From assembly GCA_036562565.1 (NCBI GenBank), contig DATCJY010000090.1:1-64000 (forward strand): a stretch of 64,000 nucleotides of DNA. Reading direction: 5' to 3'. Positions 43,286-52,789 of this stretch are shown piece by piece (position 1 is the stretch's first letter; each line of letters begins with the position of its first letter). The notes under the pieces were generated by a model. It made no database searches. It was given only the letters and a program-made list of their open reading frames with translations, and had not been told where the DNA came from. Source of the DNA: DATCJY01 sp036562565. GTDB taxonomy: Bacteria > Bacteroidota > Bacteroidia > Flavobacteriales_D > Sanyastnellaceae. A program made the translations under genes and the position numbers.

Positions 43286-43642
43286 TTACAAGTTTCGATT
43301 TTGTTCCGGCTTTTTTGTGTCATTCCCTGATCCGTCATTTTTGCCGGATTTATTTTGATTAGCGTTTTCGCTTCCTTTTACTTCCCACTCACTGGGTGGC
43401 GTTTCGGGCAGTTCGGTTTCTTTTTCTTGTTGACCTTCTCTGCGAGGTTCTTTGCGCGTTGGGTCATGGGTTTCGCTGTTAGGGTGAGTTGGGCGTTCCA
43501 TGTCCTTGTCTTCGCGCTCTCTTGGATGTTCGCTGCGTGGATTTTCTTGTGGGTGTTGTGATGAGGTTATCTCCGTGTTTTTAGGAGTGTTGATGTCATT
43601 GTTTGTGGAGTCTGTTTTTCCTCCGGTTCCTTTTGTGTTCAT
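43286..43642 (-). CDS. Highly charged, disordered small protein
   Basis: A 118-residue open frame with almost no hydrophobic residues: rich in Asn, Glu, Lys, Pro, Thr, Gly and Arg, with stretches like PREREDKDMERPTHP and RKEPRREGQQEKE. It would be intrinsically disordered, and resembles stress-type hydrophilic proteins only in composition; no family recognised. Supports for being a gene: an ATG start, a terminator (43181-43217) placed right behind it, and codon use without rare runs. The plus strand frame opposite is shorter and less plausible. Moderate confidence. Confidence 0.5.
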   Translation of the reverse strand: MNTKGTGGKTDSTNNDINTPKNTEITSSQHPQENPRSEHPREREDKDMERPTHPNSETHDPTRKEPRREGQQEKETELPETPPSEWEVKGSENANQNKSGKNDGSGNDTKKPEQNRNL

Positions 43643-43992
43643 GATAATAGAAGTTTTTTTTTGATGCGATTAGTCTTGCGTCCGTTAATCAATGGATTGA
43701 TAACTGAACGCTTTGAAAACATTTGCAGAAGACTATTGTACCAAGGAGCTTACAATAATCATAGCTCAGGAGGAGGCTATTTGTGGTACTTGAATAGTCG
43801 ATAGCCATTTGATGGATAAGGAGAGAATCATCTTTTTATAATGGCCATCCGGATAACGTTGGTTTGGTGAAAGTAGCCTGAAGTTCGAGGCGAACAGAGT
43901 AAATCTGTGAATGATATAAGAATAATGTGTTTGGGATAAACTCTTTGGTAGGGTATTAAGAATGCGGTGTAACGATAATTCTCTGCATAAAC
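43643..43992. other. Intergenic region without a recognised gene
   Basis: About 350 bases between the start of the disordered protein gene and the terminator of the metalloprotease gene. An 89-codon frame on the minus strand overlaps the terminator and has no gene-like character. Presumably holds the promoter of the 43286-43642 gene; I could not place it. Confidence 0.4.
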
Positions 43993-44026
43993 AAAAACAG
44001 CGAAGACTTCTGTCTTCGCTGTTTTT
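43993..44026 (-). terminator. Terminator after the metalloprotease gene
   Basis: Perfect 15-bp stem, AAAAACAGCGAAGAC at 43993-44007 with 44012-44026, four-base loop, T-run on the minus strand, 24 bases after the stop at 44050. Confidence 0.92.
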
Positions 44027-44049
44027 ATCTTTCATTGTGAGTTTGCAGT

Positions 44050-46626
44050 TTAAGCTTCCAATGCTTTTTTGATGAGCAGGCGGATGTGATCGCGATGAGC
44101 TTTTGTAAGCGCATCACCGCCACCACCGGCCATCATTGTGTCAATACGTTTCAATTCGCTCCATGCCATGGCTTTGCTAACGTTGTCATATGGACTCTTC
44201 TCTCCATTGAACTTGATGAGGCGTTGTACATATTCTACCTGCAAGTTTTGACGGAAAGTGTTGATATTGGATTTGGCATCGGCAAGGAAGATGGCATTCG
44301 TCAAATCAGTCATCATCTTATCCAAGGTGTAAGTATTACCGTAGAGTTTGCTATCGGTAATACGAGCAAGTACATTGGGATGTAACAAGTGATTAAGGCA
44401 TTCTTTCTGCATGTTCAATACACGTGCGTGAATGTTGGGATCCGGGTTTTTGCCGAAATGATTGAAGCCACGTCTTTGTTCCAACAAGTAGTTGTACAAT
44501 TGATTGGCAGGTTCCCAAGCATTTGGAGCGAACGCATATTTTTCCAATGCCTTCATAGCGGCTTTTTGTTTTTCTTCAGAAACCGGTTTGAGAGGCAATA
44601 CGGATGCATCTTGAGCGGGTACAGCGCGGTTGTAGTGCACACCACCAATTTGACGAGTCATGATGCGAATTTGGTTGGCATACTCACCTGTTGTTATCAA
44701 GTAGGCTTGCACCAATTCTTGATAGCTTTCATGAGGAAGGGTGTACTTAGTCTTCAATTTTGGAAGAATGGCATTCACGAGTTCGCAACGATCTACTGCG
44801 TATGCAACGGGGTCGTTGGTGAGGTCATAGATGTTCACATCGGGGTCAATACCTCTTCCGCTGGAGCGCATATCATCAGCATCGTTACCGAACATAAGAT
44901 TGGGTTCATTGCTGCGCTCCGCAATTTTGCGCAATCGTAGTTCTTCTGTAATAGGGTCAGCAGCTGCGGGGCTGTATCCGTATTCAATGGCCCAGTCATC
45001 GTATGGACCGGGTTTGGTGTCGCAATAAATGGTTTGATGTGCAGGATTGAGTTGGTAGTTGAAAGCAGGATATTCCATGATGCTGTTTGCAAGTCCGTCT
45101 TTCAATGCTTTCTCTGGATTCTTCACATCCTCCATCGTGCTCATGGTACTTGCGCGCATATTGTGGTTGAGCCCCAATGTGTGTCCCACTTCATGCAATA
45201 CCAAGCGATATAGCATTTGCTCCACCATTTCTTTTTTGCTCATTTCATCCATGTTCATGGCGGCAGCGAATGCCATGGAGAATTGCAGGTTGTGATTGAT
45301 ATGGTCAGCAGCGAGGCACAAGAATGGATTGCGGTTGAATTGTTTTTCCATTCCTTCTAATTCTTCGTCTTGCAAAAAGCCAGTGGATTTGAAAGCTTTT
45401 TCAGCCTTCACGCGGTTGCTGAGTGCTACAAATTCCAGCATGATATCCGCCCCGAGAATTTGTCCTGTTCTAGGGTTCACGAAGCTTGGGCCGTAACCGC
45501 CAAACGGAGGATTAGGAGAAGAGGTCCAGCGCAATACGTTGTAACGGATATCACCGGCATCCCAGTCGGCATCGTCAGGTTGGATTTTGCAAACAACGGC
45601 ATTTTTGAAACCGGCTTTCTCAAAAGAAGAGTTCCAACGCTCACAAGCGTCTTTGATGATTGCTCTGAATTCTTTTGGGGTAGTGTTTTCAATCCAGAAA
45701 GTGATGGGCTCTACAGGTTCTGAGATGGCAGCATTGGGGTCTTTCTTTACCAAGTGCCAACGATGGATAACGTCTCTGTAATAAACAGCATCAGTGCTGG
45801 TCATATCATCCACTTGTGTCATGAAGTAACCGATGCGTGGATCGTCCCTGCGTGGCACATAGTCATTTTCAGGAACAGCAAGGATGCTGTGTTGGTATTT
45901 GATGGTGATGTTTCTTGGGTCGGTAAGTGCTGCACCACCTACAGTGGGCGAACTGTTTTCATAGACATATGCCACAGTGAGCTCAGTGTTTTCCGGGTAG
46001 TTATTGATGCGTTCCAAGCGAGTTTTAGATGAGCTCAGGTTACCTAATACACTTGGAGAGCCTGGAGGAGTTGGGTATTTGATAATTTGAAACTTCTCAG
46101 ACAAGAAGATGGCATCACCATCAATCAAATATTTCTTTTTGTCCTTGCTGGTAGCTTCAATTTTTTCACTTGCCAGCAAAGGTTTGTTGATGTTGGCATC
46201 TGCAGCTTTGCTCAGCTCATTGTTTGGGTCAAAATAGTAACGTGTATTCTCTTGGAAGATATCGATGCGCTCATAGAATTTATTGAGCGAAATGATTTTA
46301 CTTCCACCATATGCACCGCGGAAATAACCGGCTTCTACCACACCATCTACGATATGATTGAAGTAGATATATTCTTTACCCAATTGGTCTTCTCGTACTT
46401 CGAGATAGGTCTTACCACTGGTTGTATCGCGCCATAGAGTAAAGAGGCCATCGTACTTTACACACTTCTTGGTAATGTCATTGAATTTGTCTTCTTCTTT
46501 CTTCTCAACCTTTTCTTCGGTTGCACCTTTTTTGGTTTTTGACTTTGTTTTCTTCTTGTCCTGCGCGAAGGATTCCGTTGCCGTAAACAACAGAAGCCCT
46601 GCCATGATTAGACATATCTTTCTCAT
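44050..46626 (-). CDS. Secreted zinc-dependent metalloprotease (DUF4953/DUF5117 type)
   Basis: An 858-residue protein with signal peptide (MRKICLIMAGLLLFTATESFAQ) and a Lys/Glu-rich linker (23-55). Residues about 60-300 form the DUF5117-like domain (GLFTLWRDTTSGKTYLEVREDQ), followed by a metzincin-type catalytic domain: zinc site LHEVGHTLGLNHNM (HExxHxxGxxH, about residue 477) and Met-turn region ANSIMEYPAFNY. The C-terminal ~250 residues are helical. No T9SS sorting domain is seen, so periplasmic location is likely. Targets are unknown. Single-gene unit with its own strong terminator. Confidence 0.92.
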   Translation of the reverse strand: MRKICLIMAGLLLFTATESFAQDKKKTKSKTKKGATEEKVEKKEEDKFNDITKKCVKYDGLFTLWRDTTSGKTYLEVREDQLGKEYIYFNHIVDGVVEAGYFRGAYGGSKIISLNKFYERIDIFQENTRYYFDPNNELSKAADANINKPLLASEKIEATSKDKKKYLIDGDAIFLSEKFQIIKYPTPPGSPSVLGNLSSSKTRLERINNYPENTELTVAYVYENSSPTVGGAALTDPRNITIKYQHSILAVPENDYVPRRDDPRIGYFMTQVDDMTSTDAVYYRDVIHRWHLVKKDPNAAISEPVEPITFWIENTTPKEFRAIIKDACERWNSSFEKAGFKNAVVCKIQPDDADWDAGDIRYNVLRWTSSPNPPFGGYGPSFVNPRTGQILGADIMLEFVALSNRVKAEKAFKSTGFLQDEELEGMEKQFNRNPFLCLAADHINHNLQFSMAFAAAMNMDEMSKKEMVEQMLYRLVLHEVGHTLGLNHNMRASTMSTMEDVKNPEKALKDGLANSIMEYPAFNYQLNPAHQTIYCDTKPGPYDDWAIEYGYSPAAADPITEELRLRKIAERSNEPNLMFGNDADDMRSSGRGIDPDVNIYDLTNDPVAYAVDRCELVNAILPKLKTKYTLPHESYQELVQAYLITTGEYANQIRIMTRQIGGVHYNRAVPAQDASVLPLKPVSEEKQKAAMKALEKYAFAPNAWEPANQLYNYLLEQRRGFNHFGKNPDPNIHARVLNMQKECLNHLLHPNVLARITDSKLYGNTYTLDKMMTDLTNAIFLADAKSNINTFRQNLQVEYVQRLIKFNGEKSPYDNVSKAMAWSELKRIDTMMAGGGGDALTKAHRDHIRLLIKKALEA

Positions 46627-46704
46627 ATCGATTAATAAATTGATGGTATTTACTGTGTGCTAAACTAAACGACATCGGTTTGAATACCGAACCGTTTATC
46701 CTTT

Positions 46705-46753
46705 TTTCAAAAAGGAAAAAAAGGGAAACTGACCATTGAAAATATCGATGGTC
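46705..46753 (-). terminator. Probable terminator after rsmG
   Basis: Hairpin GACCAT (46731-46736) with ATGGTC (46748-46753), extended by one wobble pair, followed on the minus strand by a long T/C-rich run (46729-46705). It lies 71 bases after the rsmG stop. Confidence 0.55.
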
Positions 46754-46823
46754 CTTTTGAGTCGTAAATCAGAATGCTAGAGAGCCACTATAGTAAGCTA
46801 AAAGAGGCATCACCGGAAAGTGA

Positions 46824-47459
46824 TTACACCATTGGCAGATAAACCAGTTTCTTGGTTTCAAAAAATTCTTCTTTGAAATAGTCTTTCAGGTCAAACGTTT
46901 GAACGCGTTTTTTATAAGGAGCAAGTTCTTCTTTGAGGTCACCGCCTTTGAGACAGATAAGCCCGTTGGGCAATGCGTTAATTTGTTTCTTTTTGATTTT
47001 GCCGTTGCTCCATTTCACGAGTTCCGATAAATCAGCTACAGCACGGCTTACAACGAAATCAAAATGACCTTTGATCTTTTCGGAGCGTTCATGAATGGCT
47101 GTGATATTTTTAAGTCCTAGTGCATCAGCAACTCCTTGGACAACTTTGATCTTTTTACCGATAGAATCCGACAATACAAAGTGAACCTCCGGATTGGCAA
47201 TAGCAAGTGGGATGCCGGGGAAACCTCCACCGGTTCCAATATCAAGAATTTGAGAGCCTTCTTTGAACTGAAGAAAACGATAAATACTCAAACTGTGTAA
47301 CACATGACGCTCATAGAGAGAGTCAATGTCCTTGCGCGAGATGACATTTATCTGCGCATTCCACTCTTCATAGAGGGATTGTAATTGATCTATCTGCTGT
47401 CTTTGTTCAGGGCTGAATTGAGGGAAATAGTGATATATCAATTCGGATGTGGAACTCAT
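46824..47459 (-). CDS. rsmG: 16S rRNA (guanine527-N7)-methyltransferase RsmG
   Basis: Methylates N7 of G527 in 16S rRNA with S-adenosylmethionine. ATG 47459 is taken as start (211 residues); a TTG nine bases upstream is less likely. The GidB/RsmG pattern is complete: N-terminal helices (FSPEQRQQIDQLQSLYEEWN, NVISRKD), LHSLSIYRFL, SAM motif LDIGTGGGFPGIPLAI, then FVVSRAVADLSELVKW and the C-terminal YKKRVQTFDLKDYF. It follows the sigma-factor gene by 58 bases on the same strand. Loss of rsmG gives low-level streptomycin resistance in other bacteria. Confidence 0.96.
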   Translation of the reverse strand: MSSTSELIYHYFPQFSPEQRQQIDQLQSLYEEWNAQINVISRKDIDSLYERHVLHSLSIYRFLQFKEGSQILDIGTGGGFPGIPLAIANPEVHFVLSDSIGKKIKVVQGVADALGLKNITAIHERSEKIKGHFDFVVSRAVADLSELVKWSNGKIKKKQINALPNGLICLKGGDLKEELAPYKKRVQTFDLKDYFKEEFFETKKLVYLPMV

Positions 47460-47517
47460 GACGTGCAAATAGGAGGTGTTACGAAAATGTGTTGAATGAA
47501 GAAGTGTAGCTGAACAA

Positions 47518-48126
47518 TCAATAACTGTCTTTGGTGTTTTGCATCATCTGGAAGAGGAATTCGCGGGCACGGAACAATTGTGCTTTTACTGTTCCCAGTG
47601 GCAGATTCAATTCATCAGCAATTTCTTCGTATGCTTTTTCTTCGAAATAGCGCAACTCGACAAGTCTGCGGTAACGAGGCTTGAGCTTTTCAACGATAGT
47701 GCGCATTTTAGTAATGCGTTCTTCGCGTTGTAGTTGTTCAGCTGGATCGAGCACACTGTCTTTTACACTGATTTCGATTGTTTCGCCATCATCGCTCATG
47801 AAACCTTGATCGATGGAAACGGAGCGAATACGTTTTTTGCGGATATAGTCAATACAGTTATTGGATGCGATTTTGAATAACCACGTGGAAAAAGCAAACT
47901 GAGGTGTGTATTGTCCTAGTCTTTTAAACGCTTTACCGAAAGCTTCAATGGTCAAATCATCTGCATCGTCTTTGTTGTTTACCATTTTGAGCAGCATGAA
48001 GTAGATAGGCTCTCGATAGCGCTGCATAAGTTCAGCGTAAGCTTTCTGGTCTTGTTCATGCAAAGCTCTTTGTACGAGTTTGTAGTCGTACTGGCCTTTT
48101 TCTGACAGATGATCGATTAACTCCAT
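47518..48126 (-). CDS. ECF-type RNA polymerase sigma factor
   Basis: A 202-residue sigma-70 family factor with region 2 (YREPIYFMLLKMVNNKDDADDL to FSTWLFKIASNNCIDYIRKKR, about 38-100) and region 4 (LKPRYRRLVELRYFEEKAYEEIA then the helix-turn-helix LNLPLGTVKAQLFRAREFL, about 150-195). Between them is an acidic linker (SDDGETIEISVKDS). No anti-sigma factor gene is next to it; instead its start overlaps the end of a GT2 gene by ten bases, so translation is coupled to that gene. Signal and regulon unknown. Confidence 0.93.
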   Translation of the reverse strand: MELIDHLSEKGQYDYKLVQRALHEQDQKAYAELMQRYREPIYFMLLKMVNNKDDADDLTIEAFGKAFKRLGQYTPQFAFSTWLFKIASNNCIDYIRKKRIRSVSIDQGFMSDDGETIEISVKDSVLDPAEQLQREERITKMRTIVEKLKPRYRRLVELRYFEEKAYEEIADELNLPLGTVKAQLFRAREFLFQMMQNTKDSY

Positions 48127-49247
48127 TTTTGTGGTTTTCTCAACAGGTTAGAAAAATACAATCCAATATTCAGCACGGTTAGGTGGATTTCCAGCACAGG
48201 TGCCAACCATGCGATGTCACGGCTTTGGGACATGCGCTTTGAAATCTTGTGCAAAATAGCCACCTGAGATATGTAGCGAACCAGTAGCAAACCACCAACT
48301 ATTAACAACAGTTTATGAAAAACAATGCTGCCCGCAAATCCAAACCACATCAGCAATAGCGAAAAAGGCCAAAGTGCGAGCATCCGTTTATGTTGTGGTT
48401 TATAGTTAGGAGCCGTGGTAAAATGTCTGCGTTTTTGAGTGTACCAACTCTGCCAAGAATCCTTTGGAGCCGAAATTGTTTGTTCATGTTGCAAGATGGC
48501 TACTGCAGTATTCTTGGCTGTAGCAACTTGGTTGATGAACAAATCATCATCACCGCTGGCCAAGCTGTAGTGACTCTTGAAGCCACCTACTTTGAAAAAC
48601 AGGTCGCGGTGATAAGCGAGATTGCGACCAACGCCCATATAAGGTTTTCCATTTTGCGCAAAACCGATGTATTGCGTTGCGGTCATCAGGCCATCAAAAC
48701 GGATGATGCGGTTGAGCCATCCTTTGCTTTTGTGGAACAATGAAACCCCGAGTACAATCTGCTTGTTCTCATTGATATGGGACATCATGGAAGCAATCCA
48801 TTGGTTGGAAAGCGGTTGGCAGTCGGCATCGGTGAGCAGTACATAATCGTATTTGGCTGCTTTGATGCCAAGCGTTAGCGCAAACTTTTTGCCTTGCATG
48901 TTTTGCTTTTCTTCATCCAGGTTTACCACGTGAATGTTCTTGTAGCGCACTTGCATGGCTTTGAGAATGGCTTCGGTATCATCCCAACTGCTGTCGTTCA
49001 CCACCACCAATTCAAAATGGGGATAATCCTGTTCCATGATTACAGGAATGTGTTCCATGAGGTTGCGTTCTTCATTGCGTGCGCAAATGATAACCGAAAC
49101 ACCGGGCTTGTTTTCTGAAAGTTGCTGAGGAGGTTTAGTGCCTTTCAAAAAATAAATAAAGAGATAATAAAGCTGAACAATCCAGCCGAGTAGAAAAATG
49201 CCAAACCAAATCAGTGGCAGGTGGTATTCTGAAGGGAGGTTAATCAT
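48117..49247 (-). CDS. Family 2 glycosyltransferase (membrane)
   Basis: A 376-residue protein: N-terminal TM helix (WFGIFLLGWIVQLYYLFIYFL), GT-A domain (VSVIICARNEERNLMEHIPV, DxD-like VLLTDADCQPLS, ASGDDDLFINQ, and the acceptor-side motif YTQKRRHFTTAP) and two or three C-terminal TM helices. It resembles the other GT2 of this window (21348-22511) in layout. A role in envelope glycan or glycolipid synthesis is likely. The sigma factor gene starts within its last codons. Confidence 0.9.
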   Translation of the reverse strand: MINLPSEYHLPLIWFGIFLLGWIVQLYYLFIYFLKGTKPPQQLSENKPGVSVIICARNEERNLMEHIPVIMEQDYPHFELVVVNDSSWDDTEAILKAMQVRYKNIHVVNLDEEKQNMQGKKFALTLGIKAAKYDYVLLTDADCQPLSNQWIASMMSHINENKQIVLGVSLFHKSKGWLNRIIRFDGLMTATQYIGFAQNGKPYMGVGRNLAYHRDLFFKVGGFKSHYSLASGDDDLFINQVATAKNTAVAILQHEQTISAPKDSWQSWYTQKRRHFTTAPNYKPQHKRMLALWPFSLLLMWFGFAGSIVFHKLLLIVGGLLLVRYISQVAILHKISKRMSQSRDIAWLAPVLEIHLTVLNIGLYFSNLLRKPQKWS

Positions 49248-49305
49248 TTAACCGATTGAATAAGCAAGCGGGCGAAGGTAGGGGTGGTTTTAGGGGTAGA
49301 AAAAA

Positions 49306-49334
49306 TAAAAGGCCGCTGTAAAAACGGCCTTTTA
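49306..49334 (-). terminator. Terminator after the T9SS serine protease gene
   Basis: Ten-bp stem TAAAAGGCCG (49306-49315) with 49325-49334, nine-base loop, followed on the minus strand by TTTTATTTTTT. Confidence 0.85.
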
Positions 49335-49356
49335 TACACAAGCTATGTTGATTGTT

Positions 49357-51654
49357 TTAATGTCTCACGGCAAGCTTTTGAATAAAGCTACCTCCTTCAG
49401 TTTCAATGTGACAGAGGTAAATGCCGCTCGACATTTGAGCAACTGAAATTTGCGTTGAAAAATCAAATGGTTTGGTGTAAGAAACCACTTTACCGGTAAT
49501 GTCGCGGATGACTATGGACTTAATACGGGTGGAATGCTGTATGGTCAACACATCTTGAGCCGGATTTGGATAGATGTTCAAATCCTGAGCATTATTCTCT
49601 TCCACACTCAAGGTTTGGTCCACGCAGAATGGAACTGATTGGGACGAACCGAAGTTGCCACCGCTAGCAATCACAACTCCATTTGGTCCTTTGAGGACGT
49701 AGGAACCTTGACCGTATTGACAGCAAATTCCATCATTTTGACTGTCTATGATATTAAAAGTATAACAGCCTTCTGGCAAGCAAAACTCTACTTCAATGGT
49801 TGTTCCGGCATATGCTTCGCTGTATGTACCTCCGGAAGTGTAGATAATTTGGTTGTTAGCGTTGCGGAGGTTCCAGCTTGTTTCATCCGGATAGTCATCA
49901 AAGGTGAGTGTGAGGCGTATCGGATAGCTGTTAGCGCTGAGATCTGCGTTGAAGTTCAGGCTCACGCTGTTGTTGGAGGTGTTTTGATCTTGACCGTTGT
50001 TTGGATTAGATACGGAAACAGTCAAGGTATTCACCGAGGTGTTATACGTGAGAGTCGGCAGTGTAACTTGAGCAGTTTGGTTGTATGCCAAAGAACCGGT
50101 CCACTGCATGGTTTGCTGTGGCTGATCATTGAGATGATAGGTAATGGTACAAGATGTAAGCGTATTGGTTCCGTTGTTGCGTAAAGTGAACACCGGAGTG
50201 ATGGAGTTACCACACACCATCGGGTTCACACCGCTGATAGACATTGCTGCAACATCCAGTTGATTGGCAGTATAAGCTGTGGGGTATCCATCCAAGGTCA
50301 TTGTACCGGTGTTCAGCGGGTCAAGCCATTCTTTGAGTCGGGCATTGGTGTTGACGCCAGTATTCCAGCTGATGCCAAAACGTCCGTAGATATCATATCC
50401 ATTATTTTCATTTGTACCGATACAAGCTGATGTACCGGCAAACAACTGACCAACGATGCGGTGGTGTTGGTTGAACAATGGAGAGCCGCTGGAACCGGTT
50501 TCTGTAACACCGTCATCCCATGCGTCTATCACCCACACTTGGGTACCATCGAGGAAATATTTTACAGGCGGATCATAGTCAAAGCTGATTTTCTTAACGT
50601 CACCACTGGGGTGATGAATACCTACAGTATTTGTAATGTTCTCGTTATCGCTTCTATCCCAACCAGCGTAATGCGCATTCCATGCAGCCGGAGGGGCACT
50701 GCTCATCTCCACCAATGCGAAGTCGCTGCCGGCTCGCTTTGCACGGAAAGTCGCTCCTGAGATGGACTGATTGATTGGGCCAGTGGAACCGTTACAGGTA
50801 GGAGCATCATGGTTGAAATAAAATATCCAGTTGCTCACATTGTTGCTGAAAGGAACGCAGTGATTGGCAGTGAGGATATATGGGCGTCCATCGTTAGCGG
50901 TGTTGTTCACCAATGCTCCTGAGCACAATGCATTACTCATAACGATGAGTACCACAGAGCGCTTTTCCAATTGCCAATCGGAACCAACAGGACAAATGAC
51001 GTTGTTGTGGCAGTTACCGCTGCTTCCAAATGGGCCGCGGTCTTCGTTGTCAAGAGCCTCTGCACGCTCATTGCGCAACACCCTGCGATAACCGTGAACT
51101 ACTTCGCCTATGGTCAATTTGATTTGATGTTTTTGGGAGGTGGGAACAAGTAATTCAATCACCACTTTATCAGTGTGAAGAAGGCCGGTGGCAAAAATTC
51201 CCGATGCATCCATGTTGCGGTGGTCAAATGAGCCCAAGTATTCTTGTCTGTCAGCAGACCAAATGAAGAGCTTGGCACCTTTGGGAATTACGTATTCACT
51301 GAAAGTAAGGTTGATACTCTTTGCCTCAGGGCATTCGATAGCCAATTGCCAGAGGGAGTAGCCGCTTACTGCATCATCTATCCATCGGCCGTATTGATGA
51401 ATGCTGTAGTTTACACTATGCTGGATTCCAAAACGGAAAGGAATACCGGGAGTGAAATCGTTTACTGCATCTTCTGCAGCTACTTGTTCCAAATCAATTG
51501 GTTCCATCGGAATGGTGGGTATGGAATGATCCATACGCTTGTCAGACCAATTGTAGGGTTCACCGCCATAACTGAGTTGTGCTTTCAACGGCATTGAACT
51601 CACCATTAATAGCACCAATAGCGGGAGTTGAATGAATTTAAAACTGAATGACAT
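49357..51654 (-). CDS. Trypsin-like serine protease with T9SS sorting domain
   Basis: A 765-residue secreted protease, similar in plan to lysyl endopeptidases. Signal peptide (FIQLPLLVLLMVSSMPLKAQ), a pro-region (about 27-200), then the chymotrypsin-fold domain: His in ILTANHCVPF (about 264), Asp in GSDFALVEM (about 311), Ser in TGSSGSPLFNQHHRIVG (about 390). Cysteines in GNCHNNVICPVG and ALCSG suggest disulphides as in lysyl endopeptidase. A CARDB-like domain (LDVAAMSISGVNPMVCGNS), a beta-sandwich and a C-terminal T9SS type A sorting domain (LNIYPNPAQDVLTI, SSGIYLCHIETEGG) follow. It should be exported by T9SS and cleave proteins outside the cell. Confidence 0.93.
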   Translation of the reverse strand: MSFSFKFIQLPLLVLLMVSSMPLKAQLSYGGEPYNWSDKRMDHSIPTIPMEPIDLEQVAAEDAVNDFTPGIPFRFGIQHSVNYSIHQYGRWIDDAVSGYSLWQLAIECPEAKSINLTFSEYVIPKGAKLFIWSADRQEYLGSFDHRNMDASGIFATGLLHTDKVVIELLVPTSQKHQIKLTIGEVVHGYRRVLRNERAEALDNEDRGPFGSSGNCHNNVICPVGSDWQLEKRSVVLIVMSNALCSGALVNNTANDGRPYILTANHCVPFSNNVSNWIFYFNHDAPTCNGSTGPINQSISGATFRAKRAGSDFALVEMSSAPPAAWNAHYAGWDRSDNENITNTVGIHHPSGDVKKISFDYDPPVKYFLDGTQVWVIDAWDDGVTETGSSGSPLFNQHHRIVGQLFAGTSACIGTNENNGYDIYGRFGISWNTGVNTNARLKEWLDPLNTGTMTLDGYPTAYTANQLDVAAMSISGVNPMVCGNSITPVFTLRNNGTNTLTSCTITYHLNDQPQQTMQWTGSLAYNQTAQVTLPTLTYNTSVNTLTVSVSNPNNGQDQNTSNNSVSLNFNADLSANSYPIRLTLTFDDYPDETSWNLRNANNQIIYTSGGTYSEAYAGTTIEVEFCLPEGCYTFNIIDSQNDGICCQYGQGSYVLKGPNGVVIASGGNFGSSQSVPFCVDQTLSVEENNAQDLNIYPNPAQDVLTIQHSTRIKSIVIRDITGKVVSYTKPFDFSTQISVAQMSSGIYLCHIETEGGSFIQKLAVRH

Positions 51655-51694
51655 TGTTTTTGAGTCTACTAAAAAATGATTTCCTTTCTATGTG

Positions 51695-52633
51695 TTAGTT
51701 GTTGTCTTTTCTTTCCATGATGTTGCTCATGCCCATCATTTGTTTCATGGTTTTTTCCATGCCTTCCGGTGAGCCGTCAAGGAAGATGATATTTCCTTTA
51801 CCATACTCAGCGAAGTTCTTGATAGCTTCCGTCCACATGCTGAACATAATCACAGAAGTATCGAGGTTTGCTTGTTGCATTTCGCGTGCGGCATTCTGCA
51901 TACCGTGAGCCACTTCTTGGCGGAACAATGCCACACCCTGCCCCCTTAATTGGGCTGCTTCTCTCTCGGCCTGAGCTGCAATTTTAATGGCGTTACCTTC
52001 TGCTTCGGCTGCTTTTGTCTTGGTAATTAACAAAGCTTGACCTTCGTTTTCAGCTGCGGCTTTCAAGTTGCTACTCGCCACTACCTTACTCATACTCTGC
52101 AGGATGATTTCGTCAAAGGTGATATCGTTGATTTGCAAATCTTGCAAGTGATATCCCCATTCTTCGAGTCGGTTGTCGATTTCGCTTTTCACGTGTTGCA
52201 CGATATCGTTGCGCAGCGAGAGGACCTCTGCTTGGCGCTTGGAGGCTACATACGCACGAATGGTACCTTCAATGGTGCGCACCAGTGTTTGCATCAAGCT
52301 GCGGTCATCAATGAATTTGAAAGCTACGCGCTTGATGGTTTCCTCTTCTTCATTCATCACAGAGTAAAGAAGCATCGATTTGAAGTACACATTGGCCTGG
52401 TCTTGTGTCACCGCTTGGAACTCCATTTCCACACTGCGGTTTTGTACACTAATTTTTTTGAATACCACTTCAATGAAGGGGATTCGGATATTCAAACCGG
52501 GAGCCATTACTCTGCGGTATTTACCGAATACCGTTACCACTCCCATGAATCCTTGCTGGATGATTACAAATGATTTGAAAATAAGAATGAGAGCAATAAT
52601 CCCGAGGATAAGGTTAACGTTAATGATGTCCAT
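51695..52633 (-). CDS. SPFH/Band 7 family membrane protein
   Basis: A 312-residue protein from ATG 52633 (a GTG 21 bases upstream is less likely). One N-terminal TM helix (NLILGIIALILIFKSFVII) is followed by the SPFH domain (GVVTVFGKYRRVMAPGLNIRIPF, EMEFQAVTQDQANVYFKSML) and a coiled-coil with many Ala/Glu (TKAAEAEGNAIKIAAQAERE). It belongs to the slipin/HflK/QmcA-like group that forms ring assemblies on membranes. No NfeD or FtsH gene is adjacent, so its partner is not indicated. Confidence 0.9.
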   Translation of the reverse strand: MDIINVNLILGIIALILIFKSFVIIQQGFMGVVTVFGKYRRVMAPGLNIRIPFIEVVFKKISVQNRSVEMEFQAVTQDQANVYFKSMLLYSVMNEEEETIKRVAFKFIDDRSLMQTLVRTIEGTIRAYVASKRQAEVLSLRNDIVQHVKSEIDNRLEEWGYHLQDLQINDITFDEIILQSMSKVVASSNLKAAAENEGQALLITKTKAAEAEGNAIKIAAQAEREAAQLRGQGVALFRQEVAHGMQNAAREMQQANLDTSVIMFSMWTEAIKNFAEYGKGNIIFLDGSPEGMEKTMKQMMGMSNIMERKDNN

Positions 52634-52789
52634 ATATCTTGTGTATTTGGGCACAATTTACAAGATTCACCGAGTAGTGGCCGTAATTTTTCTGTTCCAT
52701 TCTTGGAGCACAGTGGCGGCTTTTTTTGAGGTCTTAATTGGTATACCTTGCGCCACCATATTTTAAATCGATTTTTTAATTTTCAAGAA

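Noticed and set aside
43766..44035. 89-codon minus-strand frame as a gene
   Set aside because: It overlaps the metalloprotease terminator, is rich in Ser/Leu/His without a domain pattern, and has no promoter or family resemblance.
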